A stretch of 64,000 nucleotides of DNA, taken from contig CP136065.1 of NCBI GenBank assembly GCA_032622095.1, positions 118,583,195 through 118,647,194 of the forward strand, given 5' to 3'. The notes under the pieces were generated by a model. That model searched no databases, was not told the origin of the DNA, and saw nothing but the letters and a program-made list of their open reading frames with translations. Positions 33,891 to 46,533 of this stretch are shown one piece after another; the first letter of the stretch is position 1; the number at the start of each line of letters is the position of its first letter. Origin of the DNA: Siphonodentalium dalli (taxonomy: Eukaryota > Mollusca > Scaphopoda > Gadilida > Siphonodentaliidae). The position numbers and the translations under genes are program-made.

Positions 33891-35807
33891 GGGCCCTGTT
33901 TCATGAAGGCAACTTATGACATAGTTGGGACTTAAGATGGTCATAAGTTCAAACTTCAGTCATAAGTGCGTTTCACGAACAAGGTCTTAACTTAAGATGG
34001 TCTTAACTTTGGTCTTAACTTTACGACTGCTGTGAGGTGTCATAAGATAATCTTAAAGTTAAGACCTACGTTGTGATCCGCAGTTGGTCCGAAATGTGGA
34101 TGGGATCTAGTTCGTGTATATATTATTATAAACACATTTAACTGAATAACACCTTGCTATCACGGAGGGGTGTTTCAGAAATGGTTGTAATTAATAACCA
34201 ACTGGTAAGCTATAGCAGTGACGTGGCCAGTGGTTGCAAGATTGGCGGGGTGTCCGCTACTAACTGTAAACCGCCAAGACCGGCCTATATATACATTTCT
34301 AATTGCTGTTTACAAAAAGAATATATTTACATAGAGTTGAACATCATTTGCGATTCAAATCACCCAATCGCACTGTAGACAATAATCATGTTGAGACAAT
34401 TAGTCCGAACATTTTCACATCGAGGATATTAGTGAATGATTTATACTCAATTTTTTTATAAATGCTTATGTCAGCTATTATTATTATTATTATTATTTAC
34501 TTGCCTTTCTATATTATTATGTTATAATTTGATTGTAAAAATGTATTGTATATGCACCCCGTATATATATCAACAAGATAATAATACATAATATGTGTTA
34601 TTTGATTATTATTATGTATATTATCATAATCTATTAACTATGAAATAAAAAGATATATAGCATGTATATAGTATACGGACCGCGCGAGCACACCGGGATC
34701 CGCGAAAGAACATATAATATCACTGTGAACTGGCCCACAGACCCCTGGGGGAATTACTAAAATACCAATATACCAGTGGTATAGTATATATTGGTATTTA
34801 GTAATTTTCCCCAGGGGCCTGTGAACCGGCCGTCTGTTCACGTGTTGTTAATTATAAACGCTCTTTATTAGAAGTCGTTGATTTGGTTTTTATTAAAACA
34901 TATATGCAGAATGTCGTTCAACGTAACGTACTTTCGAAGTTCATACGCAGTTTGTTAATTATAACAGGCGTTTAGCACATTTGTCAACAGAACCAGAGCA
35001 AATGGCATTAACATCATTTATATATGGCTTCTACAAGTATGTCTCAGATTGGAAATAAGTCTATTTGGAGCACGATATGAAGTCCTATTCACATTATAGC
35101 AATATAAATAAAGAGCCTTTTGTGTTAGTATTCCATGAATGTTGGCAATCAATAACGAGCGTTTAGCTCAGTGCTTCCACTGTGGTGTATTGTATGTGTA
35201 TGCCGTGTTGGCGACATATTCGGTTTCCTGGTATTATAGATGCTTCAAAGACTTATAATGTATTAGAACCTAATATCAGCATTGCAAGGAGCGAACATAT
35301 GTCTCGCGTCGCGTTAATGGCATGTTATATGGGTGAAGGTTCACATTCTGAGTTAGGATGTATAAGTCCCTTTAATAACTGAAATGTATAACATAGGCAT
35401 TGGAAGCATGCAGCTATGTGTGCAGCTATGTGGGGTCTGACGCGAAAACACAGTTAAAAAGCGCGCTCGTGCAGTTAAGTATGCACCAGTCATTATACTG
35501 ATTATCGCCCTTGCATTAAAATATCATAATTATTCTTAGACACGCCCTAGTATCTGTCACCAGACACTGTACCTAGGCATATAACACACACAGAACCAAC
35601 ATTTTCTGTGCATAGCTGTAATAAATTGTCGAGAGCCAGTCTAAAAGCGCGCGAACTTAAATTTAAATTACTACTTAAGTAGGACTTAATCTTGTTTTGT
35701 GAAACGCGTTCTTGAAACGGAAAAGTTACATCATAAGATCCACCTTAGATCTTAGATTAAGTCCATCTTAAGATAATCTTATGACATTGCTTCATGAAAC
35801 AGGCCCC
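33891..35807. mobile_element. Nested TIR element with GGGCCCTGTTTCATGAAG ends
   Basis: The left end GGGCCCTGTTTCATGAAGG and inverted right end GGGGCCTGTTTCATGAAGC are followed by further inverted similarity (CTTATGACAT, ACTTAAGATGG, and TTAAGTCC/TTAAGACC blocks) over about 150 bp. The interior carries a 34737-34822 hairpin and a 74-codon frame of unknown meaning. Superfamily not assigned; target duplication is unclear. Confidence 0.65.
34737..34822. repeat. Imperfect palindrome
   Basis: Arms GACCCCTGGGGGAATTACTA and its near complement ending CCCCAGGGGCC are separated by a short AT-rich centre that includes ATACCAATATACC. It could be a small MITE inserted in the nested TIR element. Confidence 0.65.
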
Positions 35808-37734
35808 TGACGTCGAAGGCACATACTAGTACGGTATCCGATAGTCCGATACCTTTCTGTCCCGACACTCCCCAGGTTAATTGATCCCTGTGTATAATTT
35901 TGAGCTCAAGAGGATCTGACATTTAGTTGCCCATAGGCAGACAGACAGATGAAATTGAATTTTATTAGTGTATACATGTATAATCAATTCAGGATATTGC
36001 CCGCTTTCTTCGACTCATATTTATTATTTTCTAACCCGGAAATATCTAAAACGTATATAAGAAGAGATAACCACCTTTAATACCAAGTTACACATTTTAC
36101 ATACTAAGGGCTCTCCAAATTAAGTTATAGAGTTGCAAATACTAAGTGGCAAATACTCAAATACTTGTGACTTGACGTCGTATTGAAAATAGGTATTTAA
36201 TTAGTTATCTGGTAACAGGTGGGTCAGATTTGAACTTGTTCCATTATAATAAAATTATAGGTAAATTTTATAATTTACCTAGTGCACCTGCCAGTTAAAT
36301 GTTATGACTGTTCAATGATATACCTGCTTTAGTTCCAAAACAACTGTTTCATACATAACTTTACATGGAAATCCCCATTCAAAACTGGTCATTTCGCCTC
36401 CCCCTTAATTAATGTGAAGCATGAACTCAAAGAAATCATGTAAACTGTTGAAATCTTTAACCAAATATCTGCACATTCCTGCCATTGAAGCTCAGCATTA
36501 GTAGATTATACTTATGTTTGTAAAATTCATTTTACCACCTCTAAATTTTTACATGTTCACAATCACAAAATGGTTTATATTCAAATTCAATCATGCCACT
36601 CCATGTACCTATATGTCATTCCATCATTCACGAGCATCACGATGATATTGGAGAAGATCAGATGTATTATTAAAACCAACTTACCTAATAGTGATATCGG
36701 GAACATTCTTGTGGGTGATGTGGTGGTAAAGGCTGTGGATATGACAAGTCATGTCTGATATTAATGCCATCATATATACCAGTATTATGGGACCATCAGG
36801 CATGGCAGGGCAATAGGGCTCTTCAAGCTGCTGAAAAGAAATAAATTAATAATTAAAGTAACGGTATACAGAATATTCATGCTCCAAATAATAGTGCAGA
36901 GGGGAAATTCCATTGAAAGTTAATAAAAGTGCAGACCCAAATAATAGTGCAGGGTGAACACGTAGCAAAACATCAACATAACTGCTTAAACAAATTATTT
37001 TTAATTATAGTACTAGTAGTAGTAGGTCAAGTATAGGAATCAACATAGTATGTGTCATGTGGTGTTTTATTCAATATTTAAATGTTAACATGTATGACAT
37101 ATATACTTGAAATATGTACATGCACAAAGTTATTAAGCTCAGCATTTTGATATCGGAATCATGATTCATGGAATAGAATTTTTTAGTTTGCTGATTTATT
37201 TGGAGCCCAAGACTTCTTAACCACAGCAGAGATATTTCCGATGAATGGCAACAAACCATATTTCCGACTAAATCGTGAAAATCCTGAAAAGTTAGCAATA
37301 ATTCTGCTGTGGTTAAGGGGTCAATTATTTAGGGCATAAATCTATGTATTTGATGCTAGTAACACTGGTACATGTACCACAGCATGGTATGTTCAGTTGT
37401 GATAGACCAAGTCTTCTCGGTCCACAGCTTGTTGGGTGACTTGGTCCACAACACTGTCAACAGCATTAACCCAATGGGTTAATGCTGTTGTGGACCAAGT
37501 CACACCCACAAGTGACCCATTTGTCTTCAATGATGGACAGAATCGTTGGCAGGAATTACCTTGCGTGTAATACGGTGTATGTCTTCGGATTAGATCAAAT
37601 GGCCGCTTAAGTTTTCGTATACGAAAATAGAGGGCAGGCTTTCAAACAACATGTGTATATCAGAGGTCTGTTGAATGTCAAAGCAATGACTCGAATGAGT
37701 AAACAAAGCCATTTATACAACAACTACTCGCAGG
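35808..37734. other. AT-rich interior of the CACTA-like element, with MITE remnants
   Basis: No gene. 37205-37345 contains inverted CTTAACCACAGCAGA and TTCTGCTGTGGTTAAGGGGT, remnants of the mariner-like palindrome of 11401-11879. 37437-37503 is an imperfect palindrome with GACTTGGTCCACAAC and GTTGTGGACCAAGTC. Frames up to 75 codons have no support. Confidence 0.45.
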
Positions 37735-37920
37735 TGCCTAATAATTATAATATTGTCACTGTCAGCACGATTATTAATTTAGGAGAAAATTCCCAATGAT
37801 CAATATTATTTGGCATGATTGAGACATAGAGTGAAATTGCCATCACTATTATTAATTTCAGCCTAAATCCCCACCCATCACTATTATTAGGCCATCACGA
37901 TTATTAGGCACATGAGACTG
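37735..37920 (+). repeat. Dispersed repeat D, copy 2
   Basis: Matches 21105-21320 (AGGAGAAAATTCCCAATGAT, TTATTTGGCATGA, TTTCAGCCTAAATCCCCACC, TTATTAGGCACATGAG). Bounded by GGTGCCTAATAATTATAAT and ATTATTAGGCAC, so the ends look like short inverted repeats. Confidence 0.6.
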
Positions 37921-38209
37921 AGAGTTACGAAATTCTGGGAACATACCTGGCAAATGTTATGAACAGAGAATACTCCTTTGTTATTGCACAATTTCCAAGA
38001 GAGAAATCCACCAAAAACGAACAACGCGCGTCTGTGTGTGATCAAGTCGGTGTCCAGTGCTATCAATTACCACTGACCTGGGGTGTAGTGGACAAGACGC
38101 AAAATTTAAATGTGAGGTCCTGCGTCGGCGGGCGTCAACCAGAAGAATGCGCGGACAACGTTACCGCCAAATGACGTCAAGCGCGCGACGGGCACGTGCC
38201 ACCAACTCA

Positions 38210-38715
38210 ACCAGAACACAGCACACGTAGTAGTACCACGTCATGTGTTCTCAAAACAGAACGCATGGGGCTAGGCATATATCTTGCGATGCGTTTGTTG
38301 AAAAAAACATGTTTACAGGGAAGAATATTGTGTTATTCCTTTTTACATGAGGCAGGAATGCGTTCACAATGCATACAGCTAAAAACAAATCAACTGTTTC
38401 AAGATAGCTCTCTCGAGTAGCATCAATTTATGTATATTCCGATGGTTATATAGACGCTGGCACTTTAAAGTTTATATATATCGTTAAGCATGCAAGTGTG
38501 TATGAAGTTGCGTTTGATATGTATACAAATTTATCAATTGCATTATAAATAAGACACGAATTTTGTCATGAGTCAATATCAGAACACATAAACCCTAACA
38601 CAGAACACCAGTGTTCTCTTAGCAGAACACCGATGTTCTAAAATGGAACACAAAAATTGACAGAAGAACACATAGAGGTCCCACATAGAACGCATGAGAA
38701 CGCGTCATGCGTTCC
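38210..38715. repeat. Right subterminal AGAACAC/GTGTTCT array
   Basis: Copies of AGAACAC or AGAACGC and complements near 38213, 38249, 38257, 38581, 38601-38618, 38622, 38634, 38645, 38665, 38685 and 38697. Density is lower than at the left end and a gap lies at 38270-38575. Confidence 0.7.
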
Positions 38716-38762
38716 GCACTTTTTATAGTGTAGGCCTACACACTGAAAGCCGCCATTAATTA

Positions 38763-40584
38763 GGGTAGTTCTACGGTAAAGGGGCCAAACCATGTCTTGG
38801 TGAACTTTTTATCTCTACAACAAACATCATTTCATATTATGTGGATACCACGACTCTTACATGTAGCTGAGTTGGTTTCCTTAAAATACGAGATAAATAA
38901 TTTCCGCGATATCCAGAAATGGAACAGGATTTTGGGGTAAAATACCCCATAATCACTAAAATGAGCTGTCTCTCACCCACCACACGATTTTTTTTAAAGC
39001 GAAATTATAGGAAGTGATATTGTTTTATTGGTTAGCAAATACATTTCCGGATAGAATGGGGTGATCTTCATATCCCGTATTCAGGAGATGTTCCAATGAT
39101 ATATGCGCTTTTTGTTTTGCTGGTTAAAAATCTAAAAAATCGACATCCCCCGTACCCCCGTCATTACCGTCACGCGGGCATTTGAAGCTAATTTTATGAA
39201 GTTTCAATATGAAGGTGGAAGATTGGTGGATCTAATTCCAAAGTTCATTCATCTGACTAATCAATATCATTGAGCTGAACAGTTGGCGATGAAAATCGAG
39301 TGATAGAGAAAATCAAAGGTAAGCCCACCCATCACTCCATCAGCGTACGTTTAATAAATATCATTACCGTCACGCGGATTTCTACTATACCGCGGTCTAT
39401 TGAAATTCGGGACAATGGCGTATTCTATCATATAATGTATGAGTTTAGTCAAGGTGAACCCGTTTTTGTCACATTCCCTATTAAATTGGAAACAAAATCG
39501 AAAATACTTCAAAATCGTCATTACCGTCACGCGTCATTACCGTCACATGGATATTCCAATGTACGTAAGACGTCGTTCCTATAGCCGTTTGGGCTAAGAC
39601 GCTGAACGTTTTTAATGAGTGGTGATAAGAAATTCCAAACAAAATTGATATTAATTAGTAGAAGCTTAACCGGACAATGTGTCTTCGATTTATACATGTA
39701 TCAGTTATTGTATACCTGGAATATATATAAAACTTGCTTGGAAGCTATACACTATCTTCAAGGCGTTTGCACATTGAGTTATATAAAATGTTGTTGTTGT
39801 CATACTAGTGGGTGGGGGCCCTGACTACATCTTTGATGGTTTAAAAATAACATAGAAAGGACTAAAATGTCATTTTTTTAAACTAAGAGTAACATAACAT
39901 TACATCAACAATGCGTTTAGTTTTAACGACAGTGAAAATCTATATTAGACACCCTGAAATGTCGATTCTTATGCAATCTCGTGTATATGTATTCAATGCA
40001 TGTCTTTCACTTGACAAAATCAAACTTGAATGCAAGGTCGAAATTGGACCATTGCTAATAAAGATAAATTTATTTATATGAAATTGCATGACTGCTTATA
40101 TATGCGTGCATACACATAACGATACAAAGGAAGAGGGAAAGATATAGAAAGCAAAAGAACTTTCAAATTTACAACGCAATTACCCGAGTTATGTTTAAAA
40201 GACCTATTTTGCAATATGCGCAGCGGTTGTCATAGTAACAATTGGTCTGTGGTCTTCCCAGAAAGAAATTGTTCTCAGAAAGACTAGGCCCGGGTCATTT
40301 TTGACAAGTTCGAGTCTTATACAGTAATATTTGAAGTGAATCATCACCATCGGGACTTCTGAATTAATGTTAATTGAGCCCAAAGACGATTCTAGGAATG
40401 TTTTGGAGGAATGACCTTGAAAGACCAAAAACGACCTTGACCTTGGTCGAGAATTTTGCCCAATATCATTTTCTACAAAAGTTATACCTATATATCATGT
40501 TAGGGCACTAATGACCATTCTAGAAGGATTTTCATTTTCCCCCATTTTATTTTCCTATTTGGACCCTTTACCATAGAACTACCC
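38763..40584. mobile_element. TIR element with GGGTAGTTCTAYGGTAAAGG ends (1.8 kb)
   Basis: Left GGGTAGTTCTACGGTAAAGG (38763) and inverted right GGGTAGTTCTATGGTAAAGG (ending 40584), with GGKCCAAA continuing the match. It starts 30 bp after the CACTA-like element. The motif TCATTACCGTCACGCG occurs at about 39161, 39360 and 39518, with a direct partner at 39534 (TCATTACCGTCACATGG). The frame at 39300-39584 spans these repeats but has no recognised domain. Superfamily and target duplication not assigned. Confidence 0.65.
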
Positions 40585-41133
40585 CATAGAATGTCGGTAT
40601 TTAAGTCGTTCAAGTAGAACATAAAATTTAACAATATCTGAAATAGCCATGGCGATATGGGATGTAAAGAGATGCCTGCTAACTTCGAGTCTGTGTATAT
40701 ACATGATTTGCCAGCCCAACATAAATGATACCCAGTGATTTAATAGAACGAAGGTCCATATTATGACTTCTAAACACAGCAAGTCGAATTAACTCGGACT
40801 CCATAAAAATGCACGCTAATTAGGTACCGCTCGAATGTATGAGCCCAGAGCGTCATATTAAATGGTTACTTATGCGTAATGTAGTTATTTGGTATATAGG
40901 CCTATGGGTAATTCTGAGCATTGAACGCCGCTTCAGTGCGGACTTCATTTCAACAATTCATGGCGTTTGGAAATAGCCTGAATTTTGAACTCGATTACGT
41001 TGTATTAATATGGATATCATTTCACTTGGCCGGCTACTCTGATTAACATTAAATATGCACTTGGAGGGTCGCCTTGAATCCCCTCCTTAGTCATAACTCG
41101 TTCTAAAGTTTAGAACTTTGAAGTAAATGTATA
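40585..41133. other. Unassigned stretch between two TIR elements
   Basis: No gene or repeat recognised. The minus-strand frame at 40579-40782 has no motif. Confidence 0.3.
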
Positions 41134-42008
41134 GGGGAAAGGGCAAAGCTGATCACGTAAGGTTTTCTTGTACACAATGCAACCGGCAATCATAAATATT
41201 AGCACTGTCAGTTTCTAACCATGATGGCATAACATTTGACGTAGGATGCATTCAGATGCATCTATTGGTTTGGTTGCTATGGTGATTTTTAATTTTGATC
41301 CGCTTTGCCCGGCCGTCGGGAAAATCGGATCACCACATCGGGCAAAGCGGATCAGCAAACGAATCCTTCTGAAAATGCAATGCTACTCAACTAATCGTAT
41401 ACTTTTAAGTTTTATTAGTGACAATTATACATATTTATTGCAAATAATTAAAATCGCGTTTTTTCAAACGTTCAAAGTTTTCAATTATGGACATGCTCCG
41501 ACAAGGCACGAGTTTTGTCGACCCATCTTAATAAAATTGTCCAAATTCACTTAATCTACGCATGTGTACCGGAAGTTAGTCATATTATGAATGATCCGCT
41601 TTGCCCGATCCGCTTTGCCCACAGCACATCTTTTTACAGTCCGGGGCATTACGCGGGTGTCCTATCGAATTTAGCAAATTGACATATTGTCTTATTCCAC
41701 ACATGTATTGCCTAGGACACCGACAACATTTATTCGGGTAGATGGGTATGTGATCATCGACCTGCGCAATAGATATGCGCAAACGCACAATAATTATAAA
41801 TTTGGTAAAATCGTAAAATTTCGACGAAAATTTTCTACTGGGCTACAAATTTTTACTATACCTTGTTCTCTGTGGAAATGTATAAAAACTAACCCAACAC
41901 GAAATGACTTTATTCTAAAATACGAATAGACAAGGAATAATTTGATAGTATTGAAATAATAAAGGTGATCGGCTTTGCCCGGGCGATCCGCTTTGCCCGG
42001 GTCTCCCC
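41134..42008. mobile_element. TA-flanked TIR element with GGGCAAAGCGGATC repeats (875 bp)
   Basis: Left end GGGGAAAGGGCAAAGCTGATC and inverted right end GGGGAGACCCGGGCAAAGCGG are flanked by TA (41132-41133 and 42009-42010). GATCCGCTTTGCCC or its complement recurs near 41298, 41336, 41593, 41607, 41969 and 41985, making a subterminal and internal motif array. There is no transposase. Short frames across it are not supported. Confidence 0.65.
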
Positions 42009-42010
42009 TA

Positions 42011-42480
42011 CACACTCAAACGGGTAGCCTATATGCTCGGTCATACCCACGTACTTCAATCTGTTTCTATAACTAAAATATTGTGAATCTAATTGAAATC
42101 AGAAATCATTAAAACTACACGACATCACGTGAAAATCATGTAATTTTCCCGTGGCGTCGCGCATTTCAATGTTTACACCAATAATGTAAACTTTAGTTAA
42201 TAGGCCTACATCATGATCGCTGGATGTGTGGCCGGCGGCCGATTCTATGAGACTGTGCCCAGCATTAATGTCTGTGGAATTTCTGGTGTATAATTTGTGT
42301 AACGACAAACATCGGTAATTCATGACAATTTGTACATGAATCATATATTTGGAACCCGGAACTTCGTCGGTAGGCCTACTTGTTCCTATATATTCGAGCC
42401 ATATATCAATGGTCAAGAGATCTACCATCTTAATTTACTCAAGAAAACATGGACTATAAAACTTTGCCCGGATTCTCCAC
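42011..42480. other. Unassigned stretch
   Basis: No gene or repeat recognised; the minus frame at 42099-42428 (109 codons) has no motif and no context. Confidence 0.3.
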
Positions 42481-43078
42481 CAGTTTCAGAGAGCAGTTTC
42501 CGGGTTGAAGTATGTTGAACAAATCTGGGGAATTAGTTCTTTATATGGTAGACAGAATAAGTGATACATATATAACACATAAATGGAACATCCAAATAAA
42601 AATGTATATTTCCAAACAGCGGAAAAACCAAGCCTGTCGGATAATAGCGTGTTGTGTCGACGACGGAAATTCCAGAAGTGCTCTGGTAGGTCACAAACTC
42701 TCCTATATACAATTGGACATGTCTAGACACGGTTGCGTGACCAGTACGTTACCTCACTGGTTATGTAAAAGTTTGTATAAGACTTTGCAACGTTATAGCT
42801 TGAAGTAAAGCTGGTCTCTTGTTCGCCACATACCCGGAACGCGTTATGTAATTTTTCTAGGTTGAATCAGCAAATATTTAACTACAGCTGACAATAGTGT
42901 ATTGTGATACGCTTTTAGTTTATCGCATAGGAGAGTTCAGTTATGTAAGTTTTGGCTTTATCTCCAGCGCATATAGTATACCACGGGTTTACGCCGCATT
43001 CAAGCGATAGAAAAATATTTCATAATAAAGTTAAGTGCTGTGCCTTTTGCTCGAGGATCAAATTGACTTTGTCATTAC
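42481..43078 (+). repeat. 792-bp repeat E, copy 2, left part
   Basis: Near-identical to 24801-25400, in the same orientation, 17,680 bp away. It stops at TTTGTCATTAC; the continuation AATTTGCCCATTATAG is found at 46538. The second copy was therefore split by an insertion. Confidence 0.85.
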
Positions 43079-43142
43079 GCCACACCGTGGTGTTGCTTGG
43101 TACGCAGATTTTCATATTCTGTGGTCGATCGATAATCCACTG

Positions 43143-45011
43143 AGGCGTTATTTCGCTAAAATCCGTTTCAGATTCTGGATCCAGATTACAGATTGGTCCC
43201 CGTACGACTTGGTTCGGCAAAAGAACAGACCACAAATTTGCAGAATCAGTAAACGAACAGACCGTAATCCTAATTTCGTGGTAATCCGATTTGGATTCGG
43301 ATTCCGATTACGGACTCAAATGTTCGTAATGTAAACAAACCGAGATTCCGCCACCTCAGAGTTTAAAAACACAATAAAACATAAGAATCCGTCTCTTGTG
43401 TACAAATTATTGCAGAATATAAACGATCTATATCAAAGAATTTTAAATGCGGAGACAAATTTGTTTTATTGAATGTAAACTGGGAGAATATTACTGAAAT
43501 TAGCCAAATAATAACGCTATTGATAGTAACGCTGGGGGAGCACTTCGGTTGATGGCGAAGAAATTGCAATTCATTGTTGATTGTCACTTTCATATGTCCA
43601 TTTCATAATTCCATCCTTAAAATACCGCCCGAACGCATGTCGATTTCGAATTCGGCGGATACGTCACCATTGACCGAGTTCATATGCACCTGCATGGATA
43701 TGTCTTCTGCTGTGTTCGCTATTATAATGTTTCTTCTTATTCAAGAAATAGTAGGATTATATGGTATCGATGGATTATCAGATACACGTATGTACTATCA
43801 TCTAGTCTTAATGTTATAGCAATTTAACATGTTTTGTTTCGTTAAATGCAGTCGTTTTGCACAATAGTCTCTGTATAGACAACAGACACATGTTCTAGGG
43901 ACGTGGCTAGAAGTTTCCTCAAATTTACGGCCAACTGCACCCCCCCCCCCCCCCCCCCCCCTTGAACCAAACATCAACCTCACAGGTTCGCAGAATTCAA
44001 TTTGCTCCCCTTGGAAATATCCAATCTGACAAACACTAAGATTGGAAAATTACCAACTTTTACTGGTTGAAAAAAATCAAACAATGAGAACAATGCCAAC
44101 CTATATATGGTGTCAAATTAATGTCCAACTAATGTTGTGTCATGCATGAAATTTCCGACTTCTGGAATGTACCAAAGTTTAGTTTAGATATATTTATTTC
44201 AAATATATGTCAAATTTAGATAACACATGATATATAACACATACATTTGTTTATACATACAAAGGAATTGGGGGACAAGTACTGACTGACTTAAGGGTAC
44301 CCCCTCTCCCAAATGTTATTACACTGAAAAAATAAATAATTAGTAATGGCAAAGCAACGTACATGACTACCAAAACAAGTTGAACATATATACAGATCAC
44401 TGGACACCCCCTCTCCCGAGTTAGTCATAAGTTTGTATATGTATTTATTTAAAATCGGGTTTGTTTGTTTGTTGCGTTTGTTGGCTTGTACGTATCATTA
44501 TTTGAAACAGTTAGTCAAAATAATCCTGATTTTCCTCACGTATGAATGACTGCACAGCTTAGCAAATTGTACCAAAAATCGGGGTGGGGGTCGAGACACA
44601 CAAGCAACCCCTGTCGTCACGTCCCTGTTCAACTGACAAGTTTCGTGTGTTCTTCACAACATCTTTGGAATTTGATTCAGGAGGCCTAGAGCTGTCATGT
44701 TTAGATATGCTTGCCAACATCAATAAACACACTTTAACTTGAAAAAAAAGATGCGATTAAGTCGGATTGGCAGCAAATTATGTGCCGTGTATATACACAT
44801 AGACGAAAAGCATGATTTCACAACAAACATGCACTTTATAAATATAAGATACAAATGATACTTTTGTCAAATACATGAGCCATGTTTGACGCTGGGAGAG
44901 ATTTTCGGAGACCACGTGGATTTCAAAATCTGACCTAGAATCCGAAATTAGCTCCGCCCCCCGTAATCGGCTTTGGATTCTCAATCCGGATTTTAGCGAA
45001 ATTACGGCTCT
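43143..45011. mobile_element. TIR element with TTTCGCTAAAATCCG ends
   Basis: GGCGTTATTTCGCTAAAATC at 43143 is inverted at 44990-45011 (GGATTTTAGCGAAATTACGG). Next to each end are GATTCT/GGATTC and GATTACRGA/TAATCGG motifs. A further internal inverted block with GGTAATCCGATTTGGATTCG lies at 43279-43298. Superfamily not assigned. Confidence 0.5.
43985..44620. repeat. Eroded dispersed repeat next to a poly-C run
   Basis: Poly-C at 43940-43961, then text similar to 24350-24570: ACAATGCCAACCTATATATG, TCCAACTAATGT, GCATGAAATTTCCGACT, TGTCGTCACGTCCCTG. Non-coding. Confidence 0.4.
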
Positions 45012-45112
45012 GGGCGACTGTATTATTATGGTTACCGATAGAGTCACGATAGTACAACAAAGATTAGCACATGTGTTTACGTCAAGGTGTACTTGTGGGG
45101 GAACGTTTCTAT

Positions 45113-45172
45113 TATGAAGGTTCGCTATCCCGAAGGTCCGCTATTCCGAAGGTTCTCTATTCCGAAGGTTTT
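45113..45172 (+). repeat. ~17-bp minisatellite GAAGGTTCGCTATTCC
   Basis: Three to four copies of GAAGGTYCGCTATTCC or close variants, then AT-rich sequence. Short array, non-coding. Confidence 0.7.
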
Positions 45173-45774
45173 TGTTATTTTTAGGTTAATTCTATATTCT
45201 AAAGTATTGAGACTAATTTGAGAGGGTTCATTATCACAAAGATTCTTTTTACGGAGTGTGCGCTCACATCCGAACTGATCCTGCGCGCATACCGATACAG
45301 ATACAGGAGGAAATAACTTAACTTAGAACATTAAATGTGATTTTGTTTTGTCGGTGTCCTAGCCCACACAATTGCTATGTTTCCATGCGAGTTAATGTCA
45401 CTACGTGTGACCTAATAACTCAATAATCTGAGGCAAGAGTACGCCTGCTAAAGGCGAATTATAACAGTGGGGCTATAACGCTCAATGAATACTGGGAACT
45501 ATAACAAACTGCGCAGCAGAATATCGCTGATTAAACGAGTATGAGATGAGCCTTTGTTTAAAGGCCCACTTAATTTTCGAGTCATTCATTTTTGTTATAG
45601 TATATACGGTTTTAATAACAATTTATGCCATAAAATTTGAATAAATTACTATAATTCATCACCATTTGAAACGCAGAATCCTTCTATCTCCTAGTTTGAA
45701 ACACCTTTAAAATACCGCGACAAGTCGTGCGTCGTATATCTAGCAATTAGCAACTAACATGTCCTCTTCGGCTT

Positions 45775-46345
45775 TCCATAGATTTCAACGTAATTTGATA
45801 CTTATGGGTATTTGTGTCCAGGAAGTGTTTTGGACGGGTCAAATCGTGAGCCCGACCTGACCTTTAAAACTGTCAATGCAAGGTCAATTTGGGTAAAACG
45901 GACAAATTTCGGCGAAATTTGATACCTAGGGATACTTTTGTCCGGGGAGTGTTTTGAACGGGTCAAATCGTGACATCGGCGTGATTTTGACCTTCAATGT
46001 GGTCAATCAAAGGTCAAATCTGGTAAAACGGATGGATTTCGACGAAATTTGATACCTATGGGTACTTTTGTCGGGGGAGTGTTTTGGACGGGTCAAATAA
46101 TGACTCCGACCTTACCTTGACCTTCAAAATTGTTAATTAAAGGTCAAGTGGGGTAAAACGGACGGATTTCGACGAAATTTGATACCTAGTGGTACTTTTC
46201 TCCGGGTGGGGGTGTTTTGGACGGGTCAAATCATGACCCTGACCTGATCTTGACTTTCGAAATAGTCAAATGAAGGTCAAATCGCGCCTTTCGCCGGAAA
46301 TCAGATGGGAAACATCCCGGACGAAGTCGGGCCCATCAGCTTGTG
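45775..46345 (+). mobile_element. Helitron-like core block (AGGTCA class), eroded 3' end
   Basis: Four core repeats of about 140 bp with TTCGACGAAATTTGATACCT, TGTTTTGGACGGGTCAAATC and AAGGTCAA, followed by a CCCGGACGAAGTCGGGCCCATCAGCTTG 3' end in which the usual CTAG has decayed. No clean 5' TC end was found. Same family as 469-846. Confidence 0.7.
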
Positions 46346-46533
46346 TAATAAAGAAGACAGTTTGAAGAAAGTAATGAATAACACGAGAAACGGGAAAACT
46401 TGAAATTTAGAAGTATGCAAATTTCCCAGATAAAATTTGAAAGCTAGTTTATAGAATAATTGTATTATAATTTATATTTATGGCTAATAATATGATCTTG
46501 GTGGCGTTACCATTTCTGACTATGGTTTTCTTG

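Larger units (their letters stand above)
32219..38730. mobile_element. CACTA-like (EnSpm) non-autonomous element, 6.5 kb
   Basis: Termini CACTGTAAAAAGTGCAGAAC (32219) and, inverted, CACTATAAAAAGTGCGGAAC (ending 38730) match at 18 of 20 bases and are flanked by TA on each side (32217-32218, 38731-38732). Both ends carry dense subterminal repeats of AGAACAC and GTGTTCT in both orientations (32232-32620 and 38210-38715). CACT termini, 2-3-bp duplication and subterminal motif arrays are the signature of CACTA/EnSpm elements. No transposase frame is seen, so it is non-autonomous or gutted. It contains a ~250-bp tandem duplication, a nested TIR element and older MITE pieces. Confidence 0.75.
43079..46533. 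mobile_element. Composite 3.45-kb insertion splitting repeat E copy 2
   Basis: It lies between TTAC (43075-43078) and TTAC (46534-46537), probably a 4-bp target duplication. The right end is the defined terminus also found at 12899 and 52609 (GGTTTTCTTG read outward). The left end starts GCCACACCGTGG. The interior holds an inverted-repeat pair (43143/45011), an eroded poly-C repeat, a GAAGGTTCGCTATTCCG minisatellite and a Helitron-like core block, so it is itself nested. No coding sequence is recognised. Confidence 0.6.
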
